Source: Callipepla californica brunnescens
Taxonomy: Eukaryota; Chordata; Aves; Galliformes; Odontophoridae
DNA length: 64,000 nt
NCBI GenBank assembly: GCA_023055505.1
Contig: JALIRH010000098.1
Location: 310,001-374,000, forward strand
Direction of reading: 5' to 3'
The position numbers were made by a program, and so were the translations under genes. The notes beneath the pieces are model-generated. The model ran no database searches, was not told the DNA's origin, and was given only the letters and a program-made list of their open reading frames with translations. Shown piece after piece: positions 35,681 through 46,306 of the stretch (within the stretch, counting starts at the first letter, position 1; each line of letters opens with the position of its first letter).

Positions 35681-38600
35681 ATCTATGAGGAGGCTATGGG
35701 GAGGATATGAGGCAGCTATGGGGTGGCTATGGGGCGGCTATGGGGCTGCAGTAAGGCAGGTATGGGGCAGAAATGAGGCAGCCACGGGGCAGCAGTGGGG
35801 CAGCTATGGGGCAGCTATGGGACAGAAGTGGGGCAGCTCTAAGGGTAGCCATGGGGCAGTTATGGGGCAACAGTGGGGCAGGTATGGGGCGGCTATTAGG
35901 CAGCCATCAAGCAGCTATGAGGCAGTAGTGGGGGCAGCTATGAGGCAGCAGTGATGGAGCTATGGAGTAGCAGTGAGGCAGCTATAAGGAGGCTATGGGA
36001 GGCTATGGGGCAGCTATGGTGCATCAGTGAGGAAGCTATGGGGCGGCTTTGGGGCAGCATTTTGGCAGCTATGGGGCAGCAGTGGGACAGCTATGAGGAG
36101 GCTATGGGGAAGCTATGTGGCAGCAGAGAGCTAGCTATGGGGCAGCTATGAGGAGGCTAAGGGGAGGCTATGGGGCAGCTATAGAGCGCCTATGTGGCAG
36201 TAGTTGGGCAGATATAAGGCAGCAGTGGGGCAGCTATGGGGCGGGAATTAGGCAGCCATGGGGCACGTATGGGGCAGCAGTGAGGTAGCTATGGGGCAGC
36301 TATGGGTCAGCTTTGAGGAGGTTATGGGGAGGCAATGGAGCAGCAGTGGGGCAGATATGGGACGGTTATTAAGAGGCTATGTGGCAGCTATGGGGCATTA
36401 GTGGGGCAGCTATGGGGAAGTAGTGGGGCAGATATGGGGCAGCAGTGAGGCAGCTATGGGGTAGCTATGAGAAAGCTATGGGGCAGCAGTGAGGAAGTAG
36501 TGAGGCAGCTATGAGAAGGCTGTGGGGAAGCTATGGGGCAGCTATGGGGGCACCAGTGAGGCAGATATGGGGCACCAGTGAGGCAGCTATAGGGAGGCTA
36601 CGGGGCAGCAGTGAGGGAGTAGAGAGTCCAATATGGGGCATTAGTGCGGCAGCTATGGGGCATTAGTGGGGCAGTTATGAGGAGGCTATGGGGAGGCTAT
36701 GGAGCAGCTATGGGGCAGCTATAGGGCAGCAGGGAGGTAGCAATGGGGCAGCAGTTGGGAAGCTATGATGAGGCTATGGTGAGTCTACGGGGCAGCTATG
36801 GTACACCAGTGAGGCAGCCATGGGGCAGCTATGGTACACCAGTGAGGCAGCCATGGGGCAGCTATGGGGCACCAATGGGACAGTTATGAGGAGGCTGTGG
36901 GGAAGCTATGGGGCAGCTATGGGGCAGCAATGAGGAGGGTATGGAGAGGCTATGGGGCAGCTATGGTGCAACAGTGAGGCAGCTATGGGGTAGCTTTGAG
37001 GAGGCTGTGGGGAGGATATGGGGTAGATATGTGGCAACGGTGAGGTAGCTATGGGGAAGCTATGGGGCAGCAATGAGGGAGTAGTCGGTCAGCTATGGGG
37101 CATTAGTGCTGCAGCTATGGGGCCGAGTGGGGCAGTTAAGAGGAGGCTATGGGGAGGCTATGGGGCAGCTATCGGACAGCATTGAGCTAGCTTTAGAACA
37201 GCTATGAGGAGGCTATGGGGCAGATATGGGGCAGCAGTCGGGCAGCTATGGGGCGGATATGGAGCAGCAGTGGGGCAGGTATGGGGCAGTAGTAAGACAG
37301 CTATGTGGCAGCAGTGGGGCAGATATGAGGAGGCTATGAGGAGGCTATGGGGCGGCTATGAAGCAGCAGTGAGGCAGTTATGAGGCGGCTATGGGGCAGA
37401 TATGTGGCAGCAGTGAAGCAGCTATGGTGCGGCTATAAGGCAGCCATGGGGCAGCTATGGGTTAGCAGTGAGTCAGCTATGGGGCAGCAGTTGGGCAGCT
37501 ATGAGGAGGCTATGGGGCAGCTATGGAGCAGATTTGAAACAGCTTTGGGGCGGCTGTGGGGCAGTAGTTTGGCAGCTATGAGGCAGCAGTTGGGCAGCAG
37601 TTGGGGCAGTAGTGAGGCAGCTATGTGGCAGCTCAGGAGAGGCTATGGGGCAGCTATGGGGCATTAGTGGGGCAGCTATGGGGAAGTAGTGGGGCAGATA
37701 TGGGGCAGCAGTGAGGCAGCTATGGGGTAGCTATTGGGCAGTAGTGGGGAAGCAGTGAGGCAGCTATGGGGCAGCAGCTGGGCAGCTATAAAGAGGCTAT
37801 GGAGAGGCTGTGCGGCAGCTATGGTGCATCAGTGAGGAAGCTATGGGGCGTCTTTAGGGCAGCAGTTTGACAGCTATGAGGCAGTCACGGGGCAGCTATG
37901 GGACAGCAGTGGGACAGCTATGAGGAGGCTAGAGGGCAGCTATGGGGCAGCTCTGAGGAGGCTATGGGGAGGCTATGGGGCAGGTATATAGTGGCTATGT
38001 GGCAGTAGTCGGGCAGATATAAGGCATCAATGGGGCAGCAGTGGGGCAGCTATTGGGCGGCTATTAGGCAGCCATGGGGCGGCTATGGGGCAGCAGGGAG
38101 GTAGCAATGGGGCAGCAGTGGAGCAGCTATGATGAGGCTATGGCGAGGCTCTGGGGCAGCTATGGTGCACCAGTGAGGCAGCTATTGGGTAGCTATGAAG
38201 AGGCTGTGGGGAGGCTATGGGGCAGATATGTGGCAACGTTGAGGTAGCTATTGAGAAGCTATGGGGCAGCAGTGAGGCAGTAGTGGGTCAGCTATGGGGC
38301 ATTAGTGCTGCAGCTATGGGGCCGCAGTGGGGCATCTAAGAGGAAGCTATAGGGAGGCTATGGGGCAGCTATGGGGCAGCAGTGAGCTAGCTATAGAACA
38401 GCTATGAGGAGGCTATGGGGCAGCTATGGAGCAGATTTGAAACAGCTTTGGGGCGGCTATGGGGCAGTAGTTTAGCAGCTATGAGGCAGCAGTTGGGCAG
38501 CTATGGGGCAGTAGTGAGGCAGCTATGTGGCGGCTCAGGAGAGGCTATGGGGCAGCTATGGGGCATTAGTGGGGCAGCTATGGGGAAGTAGTGGGGCAGG

Positions 38601-41190
38601 TAAGGGGCAGAAGTGAGGCCGCTATGAGGTAGATATGAGGAGGCTATGGGGCAGTAGTGGGGAAGCAGTGAGGCAGCTATGGGGCAGCAGTTGGGCAGCT
38701 ATGAGGAGGCTATGGGGAGGCTATGGGGCAGCAGTGAGGCAGTTTTGGGGCACCAGTGAGGCAGCTATGGGGAGGCTACGGGGCAGCAGTCGGGCAGCTA
38801 CGGGGCGGATATGGAGCAGCAGTGGGGCAGATATGAGGAGGCTATGAGGAGGCTATGGGGCAGCAGTGAGGCAGCTATGGGACAGGTATGAGGCACTTAT
38901 CAAGCAGCTCTGGGGCAGCGGTTGTGGCAGCTAAGAGGAGGCAATTGGGAGGCTATGGGGCAGCTATGAAGCAGCAGTGAGGCAGCTATGGGGCGTCTAT
39001 GGGGCAGCAGTGGGGCAACTATGAGGAGACTATGGGGAGGCTATGGGGCAGCTATTGGGCAGCAGTGAGGCAGCAATGAGGCAGCTATGAGGAGGCTATG
39101 GGAAGCCGATGAGGCAGCTATAGAGCGGCTATGGGGCAGTAGTGGGGCAGCTATTGGGCAGCTATTGGGCACCATGGGGCAGCAGTGAGGCAGCTATGGG
39201 ACGGCTATGGGGAGGCTATGGGGCAGGTATGGGGCAGCAGTGGGGCAGCTATGGAGCAGATATCGAGAGGTTATGAGGCAGCTATGGGGTGGCGATGAGG
39301 CAGACATAGGGAAGCTATGGTGGAGCAGGGAGGCAGCTATGGGGTGGCTATGGGGCAGCAGTGAGACAGCTATGGGGCAAGTATGGGGAGGCTATGGGGC
39401 AGTAATGGGGCAGCTATGGGGCGGCTATGAGGCAGCCATGGGGTACGTCTGGGGCACCAGTGAGGCAGCTATGGGGAGGCTATGGGGCAGCCATGGGGTA
39501 CGTCTGGGGCACCAGTGAGGCAGCTAGGGGCAGCAGTGAGGCAGCTATGGGGAGGCTATGGGGCAGCAGTGAGGCAGTAGTGGGTCAGCTATGGGGCATA
39601 AGTGCTGCAGCTATGGGGCTGCAGTGGGGCAGCTAAGAGGAAGCTATGGGGAGGCTATGGGGCAGCTATTGTGCATCAGTGAGGAAGCTACGAGGCGGCA
39701 ATGGGGCAGCAGTTTTGCAGTTATGAGGCAGCTATGGGGCAGCAGTGAGGCAGCTATGAGGAGACTATGGGGAGGCTATGGGGCAGAAGTGGGGCAGCTA
39801 TGGGGTAGCCATGGGGCAGCCATCAAACGGCTATGGGGCAGCAGTGGGGCAGCTAAGAGGAGGCTATGGACCAGCTATGGGGCGGCTACAAGGCAGCCAT
39901 GGGGCAACTATGGGGAAGCAGTGAGAGAGCTATGAGGAGGCTATGGGTAGGCTATAGGGCAGGTATTGGACAGCTATGAGGCAGCCATGGTGCAGCTATG
40001 GGGCAGCAGTGGGGCAGCAATGGGGCGGCTATTAGGCAGCCATGGGGTGGCAATGGGACACCAGTGAGACATCTATGGGGTGGATATGTAGCAGCAGTGG
40101 GGCAGGTATGGGGCAGTAGTGGGGTAGCTATGAGGAGGCTACGGGGCAACTATGGGGCAGCAGAGAGGCAGCGATGGGACAGGTATGAGGAGGCTATGGG
40201 GAGACTACGGGGCAGCTATGAAGCTGCAGTGAGGCAGCTATGGGGCGGCTATGGGGAGGCTATGGGGCAGCTATGGAAAAGCTATGAGGCAAGCATGGGG
40301 CTGCAGTTGGGCAGCTCTGGGGCCGCATTGAGGAAGCTATGGGGCAGCTCCGAGGAGCCTATGCAGCAGCTATGGAGCGGCTATGAGGCAGCTATGGGGC
40401 AGGTATGAGGCAGCCATGGGGCGGCTGTGGGGCAGCAGTGAGGCAGCTATGAAGAGGCTATGGGGAGGCTATGGGGCAGCAGTGGGGCAGCTACGGGGCG
40501 GCTATGAGGCAGCCATTGGGCATCTAAGGGGCAGCAGTGGGGCAGCTATAAAGAGGCTATGGGGAGGCTATGGGGCAGCTATGGTGCATCAGTGAGGAAG
40601 CTATGGGGCATCAATGGGGCAGCAGTTTGACAGCTATGAGGCAGCCACGGGGCAGCTATGGGGCAGCAGTGGGACAGCTATGAGGAGGCTATAGGGCAGC
40701 TATGGGGCAGCTCTGAGGAGGCTATGGGGAGGCTATGGAGCAGCTATGGGGCAGCAGTGAGGAAGCTATGGGGTGGCTATGGGGCGGCTATGAGGCAGCT
40801 ATGGGGTAGCAGTGAGACAGCTATGAGGAGGCTACGGGGAGGCTATAGGGCAGTTATGGGGCGGCTATTAGACAGCCATGGGGCGGCTATGGGGCAGCAG
40901 GGAGGTAGCAATGGGGCAGCAGTGGGGCAGCTATGATGAGGCTATGGCGAGGCTCCGGGGCAGCTATGGTGCACCAGTGAGGCAGCTATTGGGTAGCTGT
41001 GAGGAGGCTGTGGGGAGGCTATGGGGCAGATATGCGGCAACGGTGAGGCAGCTATTGAGAAGCTATGGGGCAGCAGTGAGGCAGTAGTGGGTCAGCGATG
41101 GGGCAGCAGTGAGGCAGCTATGGGGCTGCAGTGGGGCATCTAAGAGGAAGCTATGGCGAGGCTATGGGGCAGCTATGGGGCAGCAATCGG
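35681..41190 (+). repeat. 11-bp minisatellite, second block, with kilobase-scale duplications
   Basis: The same 11-bp family as the first block. Larger duplications are visible by rare variant units: about 37490-37720 recurs at about 38393-38623 (offset 903 bp, marked by GATTTGAAACAGC), and about 37780-38360 recurs at about 40540-41160 (offset 2.76-2.80 kb, marked by AAGAGGCTATGG and GATGAGGCTATGGCGAGGCT). Open frames of up to 136 codons repeat the eleven-residue pattern and are not genes. It ends at about 41190 directly in ERV-2. Confidence 0.92.
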
Positions 41191-41884
41191 GCTTTCCCAC
41201 AAAGCGACACAATCCATCTGTGAACAGGGCGTATCTCTTTTCATCTTCTGTTAGTTCATTATATGGTGAGGCTTCTTTAGCACGTGACACCTCCTCTGCT
41301 GGGGTTGTTCCAAACTTTTTACCTTCAGGCCAGTCCATGATCACCTCCAGGATTCCTGAACGGTTGGGGTTCCCCATCCGAGCTCGCTGTGTAATCAGCG
41401 CAATCCACTTACTCCAAGTGGCATCAGTAGCATGATGGGTAGAGGGAACTGTTCCTTTAAACATCCAGTTCAGTACTGGCAGTCGAGGTGCCAGAAGGAG
41501 CTGCGTTTCAGTACCGATTACTTCAGAAGCAGCTCGAACCCCCTGATATGCGGCTAAGATCTCCTTCTCAGTTGGAGTGTAGCGCTCCTCAGACCCCCTG
41601 TATGCTCGACTCCAGAAACCAAGGGGTCGGCCTTGGGTCTCTCCAGAAGCTCTTTGCCACAAACTCCAAGTGGGACCTTCCTTTCCAGCAGCAGTGTAGA
41701 GGATGTTCTTTACATCCTGTCCCGTCCGCACTGGCCCCAGGGCCACGGCACGGGCTATCTCCTGCTTCATTTGCTCAAAAGCCTGCTGCTGCTCAGGGCC
41801 CCACACAAAATCATTCTTCTTCCAGAGGTCACCTGATAAAGGGGGCTCACAATGAGGCTGTAGTTTGGAACATGCAGTCTCCAA
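41190..41884 (-). pseudogene. ERV-2 pol: RT connection and truncated RNase H
   Basis: The minus frame carries FVWGPEQQQAFEQMKQEI, RPLGFWSRAYRGSE, YTPTEKEILAAYQGV and LALLTQ-type ERVL connection motifs, then reaches YALFTDGLCR, the start of RNase H with its first Asp, and ends a few codons later at the minisatellite border. A frameshift separates it from the upstream RT frame near 41820-41880. Truncated and inactive. Confidence 0.85.
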
Positions 41885-42744
41885 AATCCCACTACACCCA
41901 GAAAAGCTTGGCTCTCTGTCTTACTGGTGGGTGGAGACATGGCAGTAATTTTGTCAATCCCATCTGTTGGGATGTGACGACGTCCATCTTGCCACTTTAT
42001 GCCTAGGAACTGAATTTCTTGTGCAGGTCCTTTCACTTTGCTTCGCTTAATAGCGAAGCCAGCTCGCAGGAGGATCTGGATTATTGTCTCTCCTTTCTTA
42101 AAAACTTCCTCTGCTGTATTGCCCCATACAGCAATATCATCGATGTACTGCAGATGCTCAGGAGCAGCACCCTGTTCCAATGCAGTTTGGATCAACCCAT
42201 GGCAAATGGTTGGGCTGTGCTTCCACCCCTGGGGCAAACGGTTCCAGGTGTACTGAACGCCTCTCCAGGTGAAGGCAAACTGTGGCCTGCATTCTGTGGC
42301 CAAGGGAATTGAAAAGAAGGCGTTAGCAATGTCAATGGTGGCATACCACTTGGCTGCTTTTGACTCCAGTTCATACTGGAGTTGAAGCATGTCTGGCACA
42401 GCAGCACTCAGTGGAGGTGTGACTTCGTTCAGGCCACGGTAATCTACCGTCAACCTCCATTCTCCGTTGGCTTTACGCACTGGCCATATGGGGCTGTTAA
42501 ACGGGGAGTGAGTTTTGCTGATCACTCCCTGGCTCTCTAGCTGACGAATCAGATGATGAATGGGGAGCAAGGAATCCCTGTTGGTGCGGTACTGCCGTCT
42601 GTGCACCGTTTTTGTAGCAATTGGTACCTGTTGCTCCTCCACTTGTAGCAACCCCACAACAGATGGATCTTCTGACAGGCCAGGTAAAACAGATAGTTGC
42701 TTAATGCTATCTGTGTCCACAGTAGCTATTCCAAAAGCCCATCG
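41800..42744 (-). pseudogene. ERV-2 pol: reverse transcriptase, fingers to thumb, long open segment
   Basis: RT converts the viral RNA to DNA. About 300 codons are open and contain, in order, the HRRQYRTNRDSLLP start, NSPIWPVRKANGEWRLTVDY, the first catalytic Asp in WYATIDIANAFFSIP, LPQGWKHSPTICHG, the YIDD box (42136-42147) and the FLGIKWQDGRRHIP strand. All three catalytic Asp are present. A single TAG at 42745-42747 separates it from the protease-side frame, which is otherwise in the same frame; a frameshift follows at the 3' side. ERVL-type by motif; probably inactive as a whole. Confidence 0.88.
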
Positions 42745-43010
42745 CTACCCCTTGGGATCCTTAAAGTGCCCCCTTCTGAGATAGTCTATACCAAGTATGC
42801 GTGGGGCCCCCTGTCCAATCACTATAAGATGCTTCTGCCAGTCTTTACCCGTGAGGCTTATTTCTGCCTCCAGCACAGACAATTCCTGAAAGCCGCCAGT
42901 CACTCCAGAGAGATGAATCAATTCTGCCCCTTTATAACTTGAAGGCGTTAGAGTACATTGTGCACCAGTATCCACCAGTGCCTCCTATTTCTGTGGGTTT
43001 GATGTGCCAG
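42745..43010 (-). pseudogene. ERV-2 pro: retroviral aspartic protease
   Basis: The catalytic box DTGA is encoded at 42961-42972 (VDTGAQCTL), and the C-terminal glycine-rich part ILGIDYLRRG follows as in retropepsins. The frame is open from the Met at 42975 to the TAG at 42745 (76 codons). A further stop lies a few codons upstream of the active site. The protease processes Gag and Pol in the intact family. Confidence 0.8.
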
Positions 43011-43179
43011 GCCACCGAATCCACACAGTCCAATACACTCTATTATCCCTCTCCCTCCTCTGGCTGAGGGCAGGGCCCCTCTATTCATTACCTGTAGTGA
43101 CGGGAACAACTTCGCTGGTAGTTGGTCTGTGTTGTAATTCTCTCACCCGTACTCGCAGTGCAGGGGTGGGTTTTTGATG

Positions 43180-44256
43180 TCATTCCTTCATATCTTCTCC
43201 ATTTGCACGTAAGTAACTCCACAAAGCCGCACGCGACATGAAGTTAGTGAAGTTAGTGCTGTCATTTGCTCGAGCAGGATGGCGTTTGCTTCTGATAGCT
43301 GCAACCGATTCAACCCTATCAATCAGTTGGGATAATTTTCCCAGTATATCTTCCATTTGTCCTTCTAACTTTGATATGGCTGAAATGGACGTGTATGGCG
43401 GCGGAAATTTTTGTTTGAAGTTTTGAAGTGTAAGAATTAGTTCAAAAACTGGGGGTTTTCTGTCTTGGTCCTCATATCTGTTGAACGTTGTCACTAGTGT
43501 ACCGGCGTACCTTTCTGGTGCTGACTTTGAAAGCTTCTGACATATTTCGGGTGTACTCCTTACTTTCTCCGGATCATGGTCCCGATCGTCAGGATCAAAG
43601 GTGGGATCATACAGCATTTCCACCACAGCTGTTTCTCTCAAATACTGGATGCCTTCCTCAATAGTTTTCCACCTTTTCACTTTAGGTGCCAGGTCACTCT
43701 TGTAGGGATATCTTTCCCTCACAGCTACTAGCATTCGTTGCCAGAGGCTGGCGATTCCATCCATATACCTGCTGATTCCTCTGTCGACAGCCGGATCTCG
43801 GGCAATGTTTCCTAGTTGGCGAGCTTCGTTACTATCAAGGGACACACTGTTGGCCCGGTTGTCCCAACACCGAAGCAACCAAGTGACAATACTCTCATCT
43901 GGACGTCGAATAAACTCCTTTCTTGAGCCTTGGATCTCAGACATTTTCACGGGCCAACGAAACGTCGTAACTTTAACTTTCTCTTCACCTTCATCATCAC
44001 TTTCTTCTCCATGTCTCTCACTTTTCTTTGTTGCCTTTCTCGATGGTGATGGGGTTGTGGCCACCCCCTCACCTATATCTTCCTCTTCTTTCGGCACCTC
44101 TTCTTTGCGTTCTAGGCGCGAGGACACACGTTTCCATTTCTTGCCTTCCACAGGGGCAACTGACTTTGATACTGGTGCTTCCTTTGGCTGGTCAGGTGTG
44201 AGCGGGAGGTTTTCCTCTTTGGTTTGGGCCTCAGTTTGGACACTCTCTCTCTTCAT
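43180..44256 (-). CDS. ERV-2 gag, uninterrupted 358-codon frame
   Basis: Structural polyprotein of the retroviral core. The frame starts MKRESVQTEAQ and has a charged, Lys/Glu/Pro-rich N-terminal third (to about residue 95), then a globular capsid-like part beginning near FRWPVKMSEIQ, with WLLRCWDN (about 125-132) and MDGIASLWQRML. A hydrophobic, heptad-like segment lies near the end (ISAISKLEGQMEDILGKL). No CX2CX4HX4C zinc knuckle is present, in keeping with ERVL-type Gag. It ends RANGEDMKE with a stop at 43180-43182. It is open throughout, unlike pol, so it could still be translated, but activity is unproven. Confidence 0.75.
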   Translation of the reverse strand: MKRESVQTEAQTKEENLPLTPDQPKEAPVSKSVAPVEGKKWKRVSSRLERKEEVPKEEEDIGEGVATTPSPSRKATKKSERHGEESDDEGEEKVKVTTFRWPVKMSEIQGSRKEFIRRPDESIVTWLLRCWDNRANSVSLDSNEARQLGNIARDPAVDRGISRYMDGIASLWQRMLVAVRERYPYKSDLAPKVKRWKTIEEGIQYLRETAVVEMLYDPTFDPDDRDHDPEKVRSTPEICQKLSKSAPERYAGTLVTTFNRYEDQDRKPPVFELILTLQNFKQKFPPPYTSISAISKLEGQMEDILGKLSQLIDRVESVAAIRSKRHPARANDSTNFTNFMSRAALWSYLRANGEDMKE

Positions 44257-44420
44257 AATAGTATATAAACCTCAGTAAGCATAGGCCAAGCCCCAGATAA
44301 GTGTTCCACCTCAGATCTTTCTGAGCCGCAGCACCCTTTACTCAGATACAGGCCTAGCTCCTCAGGATCCTGCAATTGTTCAGGAGAAAGATCCCATGAC
44401 ACCGGGTGTCCCCATCCTTC

Positions 44421-44837
44421 TCATTTCTTTCCTAAAACTCTCCACTCTCCCTGCCATTCAACATTCTCTGTTTCTGGGAGAAGCTTCCTGCACATGATGT
44501 AAAGTGCTACTACATGCAGGAGGACTAATATCCCAATTATTAACACCATCCCTAAGCTGTGATCTTGAAAATTCATAAAAAACTGAGAGGGGAACCTGGA
44601 TACCCATTCAAACATCACATGGTTCGTTAACATGTTATCCTTTGTTCCATTAGCTGGGGTGCCCTGGGATCTGGCAGGTTCCTCTATCATTGCTTTTAAT
44701 TTATCATACAGGGACCAGACCCAATGGAACAGAATGGCAAACTTAACCAAGTTCCAGTACGTTTTGAGCATTAAGAGGGAAAAAGCGGTGAAGTACAATC
44801 CCTGTAAGGGCAGTTTTAACAGAAACAGAAAAGACAT
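44421..44837 (-). CDS. ERV-2 leader frame: small protein with two hydrophobic segments, ahead of gag
   Basis: I do not recognise this protein. It lies between the primer site and gag, in the element's own orientation, 164 nt upstream of the gag start, and is open for 138 codons. Residues 2-24 are hydrophobic (FLFLLKLPLQGLYFTAFSLL) and could be a signal anchor; residues 31-44 are moderately hydrophobic; residues 95-115 (LGMVLIIGILVLLHVVALYI) form a clear membrane segment. The stretch between holds one N-glycosylation sequon (N63-G-T). A short charged tail with CRK follows. The layout suggests a membrane protein with an extracytoplasmic middle loop. Accessory frames ahead of gag are unusual in retroviruses. 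It could be an acquired gene, an env-like remnant or chance, though a 138-codon frame with this hydrophobic pattern is unlikely by chance. Confidence 0.55.
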   Translation of the reverse strand: MSFLFLLKLPLQGLYFTAFSLLMLKTYWNLVKFAILFHWVWSLYDKLKAMIEEPARSQGTPANGTKDNMLTNHVMFEWVSRFPSQFFMNFQDHSLGMVLIIGILVLLHVVALYIMCRKLLPETENVEWQGEWRVLGKK

Positions 44838-45045
44838 CTTTTTATTATTATTTTTTTTTTCTTGTACTAAAACAATCTGGCAGTACCCAAAAGAAGTTTA
44901 CAGATATCCCAAAACAACTGACAGTACGCCCGGACTTCAAGGTCGTGTTTTGCTGTACAGCACTTGCAGTACAGATAAGCTTGTTAACAACAGACAGAGA
45001 TGTACTCTAAAAGTTTGTCTCTGTCTGGCTAAGGCAGCTGGTTGT

Positions 45046-45063
45046 GTCCCACGTTGGGCGCCA
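45046..45063 (-). other. ERV-2 primer-binding site, tRNA-Lys type
   Basis: On the minus strand, four bases after the LTR end, lies TGGCGCCCAACGTGGGAC, which is complementary to the 3' end of tRNA-Lys apart from the last positions. It is where the tRNA primer for minus-strand DNA synthesis binds. It fixes the LTR at 45068-45611 as the 5' LTR of a minus-strand element. Confidence 0.85.
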
Positions 45064-45067
45064 AAAA

Positions 45068-45310
45068 TGTCAGGGGTTTGTGAGCCGGTTCAGCCCGGCC
45101 CTGCGACAACCAAGGAAGGAGACCCACAGGCCCACACCCCGGACAAGGGAAAGGGGGAAAGGGAAAAAGGGAGATAAGCCCCAAAACAAAACAGCGGCAA
45201 CGATCTGAGGGGGAAAAGCTAATTTACTAAATAAGACATCAGGAAGTAAATAACACAGTATAATGCAATACAATTTGGAATTAAGCCCAATGAATCAAAC
45301 AAAACGAGTA

Positions 45311-45351
<41 letters not shown>

Positions 45352-45611
45352 GTGCCTGATAAACCGAAGGCCTTGCGCTAACGCTGAAGGCGGACGGCAG
45401 CGAGCACCCACTCCTAAGTGATCCTAGAGGAAAGAGAGAATGTCCCGTGACCGCAGAGAGTTTTTATCTGTTCCCTCTGAGCGGAAAACACGTGAAAAAA
45501 TACAAAGCATTGCCAAGTCCTCTGGGGAATGTAGTTTTCTCCCTGACTCCCAATGCACCACATGATGCCATGATGTGGAATACCAGTACCAAAAAATCAT
45601 AAAACCATGAC
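45068..45611 (-). repeat. ERV-2 5' LTR
   Basis: On the plus strand it runs from TGTCAGGGG to CCATGACA (544 bp), with TGTCA/TGACA inverted ends. It is the same family as the solo LTR at 13683-14256. A simple (AG)n tract of about 35 bp at 45314-45348 is present here but short in the solo copy. The left neighbour is the primer site; the right neighbour is CR1 sequence. No target duplication can be checked because the other end of the element is missing. Confidence 0.88.
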
Positions 45612-46140
45612 ACTTCCTTACGGTCTTTTTTGTAGATGGGAGTCACATCGGCAAGCCTCCAATCTTGTGGGACCTCTCCAGATGACCAGGAATGCTGATA
45701 GATGACAGAAAGCGGCTTGGCAATCACCTCTGCCAGCTCCCTCAGCACCCTTGGTTGGATCCCATCTGGTCCCATGGACTTGCGGCAGTTCAGATGGAGG
45801 AGCAGGTCTCTGACTGTCTCTGCTAGGATCACAGGGGGTGTATGATGCGCTTCGTCCCAGACTTCCAGGTCAGGGCAAAAAGTATCCTGAGTTAACTGAT
45901 CTGTCTATTGAAGAGAGATGTGAAGAAGGCATTGAGAACCTCAGCCTTTTCCTTATCCTCTGTGGTTCCATTCCCTGCCGCATCAAGTAAAGGAGAGAAA
46001 TTCTCCTTAGATCTTTTACTGTTAATATATTTGTAAAAGGATTTTTTGCTCTGCTTTACTGCAGTAGCCAGTCTAAGTTGGAGCTGGGCTTTTGCATTTC
46101 TAATTTCCTGCCTGTATTGGAGGGGAGCAGAGGCTTGCTT
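45612..46140 (-). mobile_element. CR1-type LINE fragment (reverse transcriptase region)
   Basis: The minus strand reads LHLNCRKSMGPDGIQPRVLR, then VIYQHSWSSGEVPQDWRLAD and VTPIYKKDRKE, the characteristic RT fingers of chicken-repeat-1 (CR1) ORF2. The region upstream of it on the minus strand (45840-46140) continues with endonuclease-RT linker sequence in broken frames. The 3' end of the LINE is absent because the ERV-2 LTR starts at its left border; the 5' part is missing too. Old fragment, not active. CR1 abundance is a hallmark of bird genomes. Confidence 0.85.
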
Positions 46141-46306
46141 TAAATGTGGAGTAAGGAAGGAAAGGATGGAGAAGGATCTTGTGAACTGAGGTGGGAAGTG
46201 GGTATTTAGTCATTGGAAAGCCATTTTGAACTTTTACTACCTGAACGCTGTACATTTTGGGTTAGTCTTCCTTAACTTTCTGTTGGACTTCTTGTTTTTC
46301 AATCAG
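46141..46306 (+). other. Intron-like sequence before the first XPO1-like exon
   Basis: AT-rich unique sequence that ends in a good polypyrimidine tract and acceptor (TTCTTGTTTTTCAATCAG, AG at 46305-46306). No further gene is seen. Confidence 0.55.

Larger units (their letters stand above)
41190..45611 (-). mobile_element. ERV-2: 3'-truncated ERVL-type endogenous retrovirus with 5' LTR, leader frame, gag, pro, RT
   Basis: Minus-strand element. In its own direction: LTR (45611 to 45068), primer site, about 200 nt leader, a two-hydrophobic-segment frame, gag, protease piece, RT and the start of RNase H, where it is cut off by the 11-bp array. Integrase, any env and the 3' LTR are absent. The YIDD polymerase box and the PLSAAVPDM and FLGIKW-type RT words place it with ERVL-like (class III) avian elements. 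Damage is moderate: a few stops and frameshifts, with gag still open. Confidence 0.85.

Noticed and set aside
34997..35682. Long minus and plus frames (up to 190 codons) over the GGC-rich island
   Set aside because: All six frames are open because of GC-rich tandem units. Only the short SGF29-like exon has family support.
41488..42006. Plus-strand frames antisense to ERV-2 pol
   Set aside because: They mirror the true minus-strand RT frame, which carries all catalytic motifs.
43805..44278. Plus-strand frame of 157 codons opposite ERV-2 gag
   Set aside because: Antisense to the long gag frame, serine- and leucine-rich shadow without support.
44632..45177. Plus-strand frame of 181 codons
   Set aside because: It is antisense to the ERV-2 leader frame, primer site and LTR, and has no recognisable motif.
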